From a candidate division LCP-89 bacterium (GTDB lineage Bacteria > Electryoneota > B3-LCP), in NCBI GenBank assembly GCA_025774735.1, contig JALGZU010000036.1, positions 1 to 13,625 of the forward strand: a stretch of 13,625 nucleotides of DNA, given 5' to 3'. The position numbers and the translations under genes were made by a program. Shown in pieces: positions 6,812 through 13,625 of the stretch. Each line of letters starts with the position of its first letter. Positions within the stretch are counted from its first letter, which is position 1. A model generated the notes under the pieces. That model worked only from the letters and a program-made list of their open reading frames with translations, did not search any database and was not told the origin of the DNA.

Positions 6812-9199
6812 TTAGAACCCACGGCCGAACTGGAAGTGCGGAATCCACTCGCCGTGTCTCTCACCGGTCATCGGATTAAAGTAATCAAGACCGTATCCGT
6901 AATCGAGGCCGATCAGCCCGATCATGGGCATGTAAAGCCTGACACCCAATCCGACGGAACGGCGCAAGTCGAAGACGTCCGTGCTCTCCAGATTGTACCA
7001 CACGTTCCCCGCCTCGGCAAATCCAAGCAGAAAGATGGTGGGATTCATGACCACCGGCAGGCGTAGCTCGAGCGACTGTTTGAACATGGTTCTGCCGCCA
7101 GCGGCGTATCCTCCGCTCTGGGGACCGACCAGGCGTTCATCGTACCCTCGAAGGGGCACTCCCAGGGAGAGCCCGGAGCCTCCCATGAAAAAATGCTCGA
7201 TGTAGGGCACAGCCTGCGGATCGTTCGTAAGTTCTGAAACCAGGCCCATTTCGGTATCCGAATAGAGAACCAGGGATCCCAGCACAGGCGTGTACCACTC
7301 CGACGTGAAGATATGCTTGTGGTACTGATCGTCACCGCCGAACGGTCCTCCAGTCAGCTCCAGCGAGTACCGGTTAACTGATCCGGTGGTCGGAAATTCG
7401 GGGTTATCGCGCGAGTCACGAGTCAAAATGGTTGTAACGCCTGAAGAGAGGCGCGGTTCGTCTTCCACAAGCCCGCGCGGGTTCGTAGCTGCGAAACTGG
7501 GGGTAAAGTTCGAGTACATGGCGCGTTCAAGGCGGTAAATCCAGTCGATCCTGAAGTAATCATCCGGCCAGCGAAGCCTCCGCCCTACTCGGAGTGACGT
7601 GCCGACAATATATTCATCGAATCCGTAATAACTGCCGCCGCGGCGGGTATCGAAAAAGGTCAATCCAACCAGCGTCGGTGTGTCGAAAAGCCAGGGTTCA
7701 GTCAAACTCACCGAGAAAGTTCGATAGATTTTCCCGAACTGCCAGTCAAGGCTGAACCGCTTTCCGGTGCCGAACAAGTTGGGCATGGTGAAACCTAACG
7801 ACCCGATCATACCATCCCGCTCCGAATATCCTGCCGACATCTGTACCTGGTCAGTGGATTTCTCTTCAACCTTGAAAAAAAGGTCCACTTCCTGGTCGTT
7901 GACCGGTTGAACATCCGGGATGATATTAGAAAAATAATTCAGAATTGTAACATCCCGAGCAGATCTCCTCAGCTTGGTAACGTTGAAGGTTTCCCCCGGG
8001 TCGAGCACGAACTCCCGGCGGATTACCTTCTCACGGGTTTTCGTATTACCCTCGATGAGGATACGCCTTACCTTGAATTCGTTGCCTTCGAAAACCTTGA
8101 AGTGTACGTTCACGGTATCATCTCCCGAGGGGATTTCTACAGGAGAAACGTTGGCGTATATATACCCTCGGTCGTAATACAGATTGGTGAGGTTTTCTCG
8201 AACGCTGATGTCCAGCTCCTCCTTGTTGTATATGTCGCCGTTGGCGAACAGGAGCTGTTCCTTCAGCTTATCAGCTTCGTAGAGAGTGTTACCCGAAAAG
8301 GTCAAGTCACCAAAGAAGTACTGATTGCCTTCATCCAGCCAGATATCCAGGAAAAGGTAACGTTTGTCGTCACTGTAGTGTACGGAATCGGTCACCACCA
8401 CGGCATCACGGAAACCATGGTTCTTATATTGGTCGATAACGGTTTTCAAATCCTCCTGAAATTTCTCCTCGTTATACTCACCCGACCGGAAGATCCCTTT
8501 CTGCTTCGTATCCTTCATCCGACCCCGCAATTTACCGGAGGTGAAAGGATCGTCGGGAAAGATCCAATCAACTGTCCAGGAGACCAGCGATATGGGAAAT
8601 CCCACCTTCTTTTTCTCGTGAACCTCATTGCCGTGGAAACTTATCTCTTTGATCTTGACTTTCATCCCTTCGTTAATATCCACGTGGAGCGTCTCTCTTC
8701 CCGTCTCCTCGTTGAGGGTCGTCTCTGTTTCCACCTGCGCCAACAGGTAGCCCTTCTCCGCATAAGCATCGAGTAGCTTGTTTCGAGCCGACATCACTTG
8801 ATCCGGCCGCAGGATTTGCCCGGGATAGAAATCCAATACTGTTTCGATTTCATCCTTCTTCAACTTTTTGTTGCCCGAAACCTCGATCGATTCCAGGCGG
8901 GGATATTCAGTGATAAGGACCTTTAGAAATACACCCGCGGGCAGCTCTCGTTCCAAGACGATCTGGATGTCCGAAAAAAGACCCAGTTGCCAGATCTGCT
9001 TGATGGCCATCTGGATATCGTCACCGCTGATCTCCGTACCGACAATGAGGCCTGAGTTGGCTCGGATCAAGCCTTCGTCAGCGGTCTCGTTCCCTTCCAC
9101 GGAAATCCCCAGCAGGCGTACGTTTCCGGATTGTGAATAGGCCATGGATGCAGCCATGAAAATAGTAGTGAGAATTAAGATGGCTTTGTGTTTTCGCAT
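6812..9199 (-). CDS. bamA: outer membrane protein assembly factor BamA (Omp85 family)
   Basis: This 795-residue Omp85 protein is the core of the BAM machine that folds beta-barrel proteins into the outer membrane. A signal peptide (residues 1 to about 22, ending AASMAYS-QSG) is followed by five POTRA domains: about 26-100, 101-180, 181-291, 293-374 and 376-448. Each shows the I.V.GN.....I pattern, for example IEVSGNKKL, ISFHGNEVH and ILIEGNTKT. The 16-strand barrel spans about 450-795. It contains LRGYDERLVGP at 683-693, matching the conserved (V/L)RG(F/Y) loop-6 motif, and ends in a phenylalanine (HFQFGRGF), the usual beta-signal. POTRA3 carries an extra hydrophobic stretch at about 199-219. 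The ATG at 9199 has no Shine-Dalgarno and lies 8 nt after a TATAAT box. Neighbours are tamB upstream and skp downstream, a functional outer-membrane biogenesis group. Confidence 0.98.
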   Translation of the reverse strand: MRKHKAILILTTIFMAASMAYSQSGNVRLLGISVEGNETADEGLIRANSGLIVGTEISGDDIQMAIKQIWQLGLFSDIQIVLERELPAGVFLKVLITEYPRLESIEVSGNKKLKKDEIETVLDFYPGQILRPDQVMSARNKLLDAYAEKGYLLAQVETETTLNEETGRETLHVDINEGMKVKIKEISFHGNEVHEKKKVGFPISLVSWTVDWIFPDDPFTSGKLRGRMKDTKQKGIFRSGEYNEEKFQEDLKTVIDQYKNHGFRDAVVVTDSVHYSDDKRYLFLDIWLDEGNQYFFGDLTFSGNTLYEADKLKEQLLFANGDIYNKEELDISVRENLTNLYYDRGYIYANVSPVEIPSGDDTVNVHFKVFEGNEFKVRRILIEGNTKTREKVIRREFVLDPGETFNVTKLRRSARDVTILNYFSNIIPDVQPVNDQEVDLFFKVEEKSTDQVQMSAGYSERDGMIGSLGFTMPNLFGTGKRFSLDWQFGKIYRTFSVSLTEPWLFDTPTLVGLTFFDTRRGGSYYGFDEYIVGTSLRVGRRLRWPDDYFRIDWIYRLERAMYSNFTPSFAATNPRGLVEDEPRLSSGVTTILTRDSRDNPEFPTTGSVNRYSLELTGGPFGGDDQYHKHIFTSEWYTPVLGSLVLYSDTEMGLVSELTNDPQAVPYIEHFFMGGSGLSLGVPLRGYDERLVGPQSGGYAAGGRTMFKQSLELRLPVVMNPTIFLLGFAEAGNVWYNLESTDVFDLRRSVGLGVRLYMPMIGLIGLDYGYGLDYFNPMTGERHGEWIPHFQFGRGF

Positions 9200-9207
9200 C
9201 GTTCGGG

Positions 9208-9236
9208 ATTATATTTTATTCAAACAAATAAGTTAA
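9208..9236 (-). promoter_or_regulatory. candidate promoter of bamA, positioned for a leaderless transcript
   Basis: The 82-nt gap between tamB and bamA is strongly AT-rich. It contains TTAACT (9231-9236, 4 of 6 matches to TTGACA), a 17-nt spacer and a perfect TATAAT (9208-9213) on the minus strand. Only 8 nt lie between the -10 box and the bamA ATG, so transcription would begin at or within a base or two of the start codon. No ribosome binding site is seen, which fits that reading. Confidence 0.5.
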
Positions 9237-9281
9237 TTAAAATGTTGATTATAATAAAGTGAAAAATTCCTTATTCCTCGA

Positions 9282-12200
9282 TTAAAAGATGAACGAATAG
9301 CGCATGAGCAACTCCTGATCGGTGAGATCTTCCAGGGTGTCGTATTCGTATCTGTAGTTGAGAACCAGGTTATCGGAGAACTCTCGGATCCGGTATTCGA
9401 GGCTCCACTTGTGGAGGAAGCCGTATCGCCGCTCTTCCCTGGCATCAATACCGGTGTCCCAGCGGCCGGTATAAGATACGAACAGGTCATTCCCAATATA
9501 CTTCCCGACTGAAACCTGGGATTGGCGCAGTAGGTAAGCACCCCAGTCTTCCTGTCCCACCGGCCCCGTATCAAGTCCGAGAAATTGGGTCTCAAAAAAA
9601 TGTTGTGCAAAGGTCGGCTGTAAACGGATGACGTCCATCCGCAGGACGGTCTCTAGTTCTCTCTCAATTGGCCGGAGGAGCCGCCGCAGAACAGCGTCTG
9701 ATATAATCTGCCCCGAAATCGAGGTCATTTTATCCTGTATCTGCTCAGGAGAGTAACCCATGGCAGCCAGAATCTGTTCCTGGGAAGAGCCTGCATCATC
9801 CTCAATAATGAAAATGAAATCGCCCCAACGCCCTCTTTTGACGCGCTCTCCCGTGACGGGATCGACTACATACAGGGTCAGATAGACGTTTCTAGTCTGA
9901 CCGAGGGAATCGAGGTAGATCGCCTGCCCGCGACCCTCGACCCAGGGCAAGGGATCATGCAAGTCGAACTCAACACCGAACCGGTCGACGGTGAACTTCA
10001 TATCGAGGTAGTCTATCGTTCCCCGAGTCGAGATCAGGCTCCCCAACATTCTGAAATCTTCCTGTACAAAGCTCCCCTGCAATTTCAGACTACTGCGCCC
10101 GGGATTAATATTCAGGTTAACGTCAACGGTAGTGAAAAGATCAGATACACCCTCAAGAAGTACGGTTTCTGAGGCTGTGCGCAGCTCCTTGGCATAGCGG
10201 TTATCGCGTTCCGGTACGATATCCACATCCCAGCGAACGGATGCAAGAACGGATAAAACGCTTTTTATAAACCTGGATGGCTCCCGCCTGGCGGGAGGAA
10301 ATGGGTAGGTTAAAATGGTACCAGCCACCCTCAGCTTACCGCGAAACAAGGGCTTTTGTACTGGCCCGGCAAAGAGAAAGTAGTAGGCGTCGTCCTTTCC
10401 TTCGAATTTGATGTACCCCTTTACGCCAGGAGGCATCAGCGAAGGAATGCGGGCGTAAAGTCCGCGTCCCTGCGTCTCCAGGGTGATCACACCGAGGTCA
10501 ATGTTAACGGACGGAAAAGAGAGGTGTTCGAGTTCATCCCCACTATTCTCATCGATAAAAAAGTTGCCGAATCGGAAATGCTGGTGGCTGACTTCCCCGC
10601 TCAAATTATCTATGAGTAATTTCCCCTCCTCCAAGCGTAGGTTTGCATACAGTCCCCGGATTTCATCCACTACGTCCGAAAACTTCATGACACCATCCTG
10701 GATATCCATGCGGGCTCTCTCCAGCGCAATTCTACCATCCCGCTCGACCAGTTCCAGCTGTAAACGGCCCTGCCCCTGGGAAACCGCAATGGCCCTATCG
10801 AGAAGACTGGGGATCTTCAAGACATTCCCATCCAGAGATAAATTAAGGGCGAGTGGGCTTTTGCCAAAAGGCAAGATCCCTTCACCGGTCAAAATCAGAT
10901 CCGGAGCCTGAACGATACGAAATTCCGTCAATGCCAGGTCATAGCTGGTAGAGGAATCCAGCATCGCCCGGGCGGTCAGGTGTTGAAAAGGCAATTTATG
11001 GATGCGACCCTGTGGCATAAACAGCTCGAAGAATATTTCCGGTTGTTCGAAAGTTCCTCGTATGGAAGCATCCACGGTAACTGGCCCACTGATGTTTAGC
11101 GGATTGATCCCTAAAAACTCAAGAAAGTCCTGTACATCAGCGCCTTGCGATAAAATCGTTAAATCGAGGTTATGATCAATCGTCTCTGCACGTCCAGCCA
11201 TCCGGACCAGGCTCTGTACGCTCCGCCCAAGGTTACATTCGGTGATTGTGATGAAGTTGTTTTCGAGTTCAGCGGAAAAGACTGCCCACAGGTCCGATTG
11301 ATCCCGGTAGTGCCCCCGCGAAGCATACAGGTTCAAAGAGGCACGAGGATCGTCCAGAGACCCATAAATCTCAACGCGACCATCCAGCACTCCGCCCACG
11401 CGCTCCGCCCATTCCGGCGATATCAGCTGTATCCCACGGGAGACATCCCAGTTCGATATACGCAGTTCGGTAAAGCCGATTTCCCGGGAGTGGAAGTCCA
11501 CCATTCCCTGCGCGTATATCGCCGCATCCAGTTCAAGTTCCCGCAGTATCAAAGTACCTTTAGACCAGTTGAAATCAACCGACCCTTCGAGGATTGGGCC
11601 ACTACCTTGTTGAAATTGCATTGGCCCGGTGTAGGTGAGTCCCTTCTCGGGCTCGGACACAACAGATCCTTCGAACCGGAATTTTGAAGGACCACCACCG
11701 TAAAACACCTCGAGTTTCGTAGTTGCCTGCTTGCGGGTTCCGGTTAGCTCACCGCTCAAACGGATATCCTCCAACCTGTCCCATTCTTCTCCTTGAACCA
11801 GGTTTCTGATAATGGGTAGCGGCTCATCAAACTTTAGGACAAAATTCTCCTCAGCGAAGATGTCATTGGCGATCACGTCGAAAACGGAGCGCCTTGAAGG
11901 GATGTGGATGTGTGTGTTCAACTGCTGGCCGGTCTCTGAATAGGAAGCCTCGATGGCGAGCGAATCGCTCGGTCCCGTATCTGCCAGCCACCACCCTGTC
12001 AGCGTATGAAATTCGTTGGTACCATCAAGCTGGAAATCGAGGATTCCTGACCTGGAAACCGACAACCCGGGCAGAACGCCGCGCCATTGGAATGCACCGT
12101 GGTAACCGGGTCTCTGTGGATCAACTGTTAAAACTCCGGAACAATCAATGTCACCGGATGGCAACCGTGCCGACAGGTTAGTCAACCTCAATTTCTCTTT

Positions 12201-13373
12201 ACTGAATTCTGTCGATAATTGTAGACCTTCGAAGGTGTCCAGACTGGTGTTCAATTGATGCAAATGACCCGTCAGCTGAAACAGCGGATTAAGTGGCTTC
12301 CCTTCAATCTCAACCTTAAGTTGCACGCTACCAGTAGGCGCGATTCCCCATGCGTCAGGTAACCAGCTCTGAAGACGATGCGTATCCTGTGATCTCCCGG
12401 TTAGAAGAAAATTTAAAGCTGGCGTGCGTAGATCGTGTATTTCCCCCTGAAATGTCCACTCTTCCATAATACCGGAAGCCTTGGTACGGGGTACCTGAAG
12501 CTCCCAATCCCCCAAGAATATCGCCAGTGAATCAAAATGTATCAGTTCGTGTTCTGTATCCTGAAAAATCAGATTATTGAGGTTGATTTCGCCCTCTAAA
12601 CCACTGCGATCAGCATCTGCCCACAGTCGAAGATCCGTATCGAGCCGACTGAGACTCAGGGTCAGAGAATCCGGCAAACCCTGTTTCTCCCCCAACAGCA
12701 GGTCTTCATAGGCTGCGGTGAAGTATGATTCCAGGATGCGCCTATTCCCGTCGACAAGGATGCTTAGTATCGTTTGCGTTGAATTGCCGTTAATGGGGCC
12801 ATCCTGTAGGCGCCCTTTCAGGACACCCCGTTCAGTAGACACCAGGCCGCCGTTGAGGTTCTGCAGTGATAGTAATGGACTTCCAGTCGGGCGTAGCAGA
12901 TGTATCGATCCGAAGGAGACATCGATTAACGGAATCCAGAAATGGGCTGGGATTTGATCGATAAAATTCCAGCCCAAGCTGGGGCCGTTGTTCGTTGTAA
13001 TCTCACTGGAATCGGCTGGTAGGATCTGATAAGAGAGCTTCGGCGCCCGTAGAGTGATCGATTCGACAGATTTGACAACATTAAACCGCTGTTTGATCAG
13101 CCGTGCTATGCTGAATTTGATGTTGGCGTACTCAATCTGCAGTCTGATCGAGCCCCTACGGTCGACAATCTGCAGATCGTGCAGTTTTAAGGCGAGGAAT
13201 CCTGGATTTGCCCGCTTCAAGGTTACCGTACCAGAAAAGGAGCGGCCGAACTGATCGATGATCAGATGTGTGAGGTAACGGTCAACATGCAGGAAAGGCC
13301 AAATCAGTATACCGATGAGGATCAACAGCAGGAGTGCTAGGGAGATGTAAAGAAGGTAGGCACGAATACTCAT
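9282..13373 (-). CDS. tamB: TamB/YtfN-family translocation and assembly protein (DUF490 C-terminus)
   Basis: This is a 1363-residue protein. It has one N-terminal membrane anchor (about residues 5-28, LLYISLALLLLILIGILIW) and then a very long periplasmic part rich in alternating beta strands. This is the AsmA/TamB-like bridge architecture thought to span the periplasm and carry lipids or outer-membrane proteins. The C-terminal DUF490 region includes IIEDDAGSSQEQILAAMGY at about 1190-1208. The last 80 residues (QVSVGKYIGNDLFVSYTGRW to the final RYSFIF) look like strands of a barrel-like tail and end in phenylalanine, as in the family. The start is the ATG at 13373, in a 4-nt ATGA overlap with the upstream oxidase gene; the Shine-Dalgarno is weak, so translation is probably coupled. 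In E. coli tamB sits next to tamA, but here it adjoins bamA and no tamA is visible. TamB identity is well supported by layout and C-terminus; the cargo is unknown. Confidence 0.92.
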   Translation of the reverse strand: MSIRAYLLYISLALLLLILIGILIWPFLHVDRYLTHLIIDQFGRSFSGTVTLKRANPGFLALKLHDLQIVDRRGSIRLQIEYANIKFSIARLIKQRFNVVKSVESITLRAPKLSYQILPADSSEITTNNGPSLGWNFIDQIPAHFWIPLIDVSFGSIHLLRPTGSPLLSLQNLNGGLVSTERGVLKGRLQDGPINGNSTQTILSILVDGNRRILESYFTAAYEDLLLGEKQGLPDSLTLSLSRLDTDLRLWADADRSGLEGEINLNNLIFQDTEHELIHFDSLAIFLGDWELQVPRTKASGIMEEWTFQGEIHDLRTPALNFLLTGRSQDTHRLQSWLPDAWGIAPTGSVQLKVEIEGKPLNPLFQLTGHLHQLNTSLDTFEGLQLSTEFSKEKLRLTNLSARLPSGDIDCSGVLTVDPQRPGYHGAFQWRGVLPGLSVSRSGILDFQLDGTNEFHTLTGWWLADTGPSDSLAIEASYSETGQQLNTHIHIPSRRSVFDVIANDIFAEENFVLKFDEPLPIIRNLVQGEEWDRLEDIRLSGELTGTRKQATTKLEVFYGGGPSKFRFEGSVVSEPEKGLTYTGPMQFQQGSGPILEGSVDFNWSKGTLILRELELDAAIYAQGMVDFHSREIGFTELRISNWDVSRGIQLISPEWAERVGGVLDGRVEIYGSLDDPRASLNLYASRGHYRDQSDLWAVFSAELENNFITITECNLGRSVQSLVRMAGRAETIDHNLDLTILSQGADVQDFLEFLGINPLNISGPVTVDASIRGTFEQPEIFFELFMPQGRIHKLPFQHLTARAMLDSSTSYDLALTEFRIVQAPDLILTGEGILPFGKSPLALNLSLDGNVLKIPSLLDRAIAVSQGQGRLQLELVERDGRIALERARMDIQDGVMKFSDVVDEIRGLYANLRLEEGKLLIDNLSGEVSHQHFRFGNFFIDENSGDELEHLSFPSVNIDLGVITLETQGRGLYARIPSLMPPGVKGYIKFEGKDDAYYFLFAGPVQKPLFRGKLRVAGTILTYPFPPARREPSRFIKSVLSVLASVRWDVDIVPERDNRYAKELRTASETVLLEGVSDLFTTVDVNLNINPGRSSLKLQGSFVQEDFRMLGSLISTRGTIDYLDMKFTVDRFGVEFDLHDPLPWVEGRGQAIYLDSLGQTRNVYLTLYVVDPVTGERVKRGRWGDFIFIIEDDAGSSQEQILAAMGYSPEQIQDKMTSISGQIISDAVLRRLLRPIERELETVLRMDVIRLQPTFAQHFFETQFLGLDTGPVGQEDWGAYLLRQSQVSVGKYIGNDLFVSYTGRWDTGIDAREERRYGFLHKWSLEYRIREFSDNLVLNYRYEYDTLEDLTDQELLMRYSFIF

Positions 13374-13625
13374 GGAACGAATATCCCATCGGGATCCAGC
13401 TCTTTGCAGAGATTGGCGAAAATCCAGTGATTGGGTGAATCCTCATGGTCACAGCTTTGTTGAGGCTCCACAGCCTGACCGAGTCCAGGCATTTTCTCGA
13501 GATTGAATGTCAGTTGGGTCAATACTCCAAATCTACCGGACGTCCCCACAAGAAAAGTCCAGTAATCATAACCGGCGACGTTTTTAATGGCTGAGCTGCC
13601 GTAGCTGAGGTGACGTCCCATAGGA
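13370..13625 (-). CDS. FAD-linked oxidase (GlcE-like), C-terminal part (5' end off right edge)
   Basis: Only the last 84 complete codons are present. The segment GSSAIKNVAGYDYWTFLVGTSGRFGVLTQLTFNLE matches the end of the PF01565 FAD-binding domain of glycolate oxidase subunits and related D-lactate-type oxidases, with KNVAGYD and the (V/I)G..G..GV.T motif. These flavoproteins oxidise 2-hydroxy acids in the cytoplasm or at the inner membrane. The protein ends in LCKELDPDGIFVP, which resembles the terminal 'DP.GIF.P' motif of the family. Only about 37 residues lie between the FAD domain and the stop, whereas GlcE normally has a substrate-side domain of well over 100 residues there. It may therefore be a short variant or an internally deleted copy. 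The frame is open throughout what can be seen. The stop overlaps the tamB start by 4 nt, so it is the upstream operon partner. The exact substrate cannot be inferred. Confidence 0.8.
   Translation of the reverse strand, partial: PMGRHLSYGSSAIKNVAGYDYWTFLVGTSGRFGVLTQLTFNLEKMPGLGQAVEPQQSCDHEDSPNHWIFANLCKELDPDGIFVP

Noticed and set aside
7907..8776. Long plus-strand open frame (289 codons)
   Set aside because: It is exactly antisense to bamA codons with strong family motifs, has no recognisable domain or ribosome binding site, and is a shadow of the bamA codon pattern.
9200..9281. Terminator between tamB and bamA
   Set aside because: The gap is AT-rich, but I find no GC-rich stem followed by a T run on the minus strand, so readthrough from tamB into bamA is expected.
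9233..9610. Second minus-strand open frame overlapping the 3' end of tamB
   Set aside because: It is in another frame of the tamB tail, without a ribosome binding site or domain; the tamB frame itself shows the family's C-terminal motifs.

Overview
The window is an almost gap-free, single-direction block of cell-envelope genes, all read on the minus strand (right to left). It suggests a Gram-negative (diderm) bacterium that makes lipid A and has a BamA-type outer membrane. The fusion of LpxC to FabZ in one polypeptide is known chiefly from the Bacteroidetes and the wider FCB group. Together with the five-POTRA BamA, the clear Shine-Dalgarno sequences in front of several genes and the roughly 50% GC, this points to an FCB-type lineage, possibly an uncultured candidate phylum such as Neomarinimicrobiota. 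The lineage is an inference and not proven by the sequence alone.

Order in the direction of transcription: (1) 13625-13370, the 3' end of a FAD-linked oxidase (GlcE-like) with an unusually short C-terminus; (2) 13373-9282, a very large TamB-type inner-membrane/periplasmic protein; (3) 9199-6812, BamA, preceded by a good sigma70-like promoter placed so close to the ATG that the mRNA may be leaderless; (4) 6742-6227, an acidic Skp/OmpH-like periplasmic chaperone; (5) 6217-5177, LpxD; (6) 5175-3772, the LpxC-FabZ fusion; (7) 3775-3008, LpxA; (8) 3003-2203, a LipM/LplA-family octanoyl/lipoyl transferase; (9) 2206-1409, a secreted, probably outer-membrane beta-barrel protein of unknown function; (10) 1381-215, Dxr (MEP isoprenoid pathway); (11) 204-1, the N-terminus of the RseP site-2 protease.

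The genes form a coherent set. TamB, BamA and Skp deliver and insert outer-membrane components. LpxA, LpxC and LpxD make the first committed lipid A intermediates. FabZ supplies acyl-ACP. LipM draws on the same acyl-ACP pool for lipoylation. Dxr feeds isoprenoid (undecaprenyl) carrier synthesis, and RseP belongs to envelope stress control. Neighbours are packed by 4-nt overlaps (13370-13373, 3772-3775, 2203-2206) or gaps of 1 to 27 nt. The exceptions are two AT-rich gaps of 82 nt before bamA and 69 nt before skp, where the only plausible internal promoters lie.

No RNA genes, mobile elements, CRISPR arrays or convincing terminators were seen. I see no wholly new system here. The points worth checking are the uncharacterised barrel gene coupled to lipM, a hydrophobic insertion in BamA POTRA3, the possible leaderless bamA transcript, the truncated GlcE-like C-terminus, and a gene order permuted relative to the E. 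coli dxr-rseP-bamA-skp-lpx cluster.
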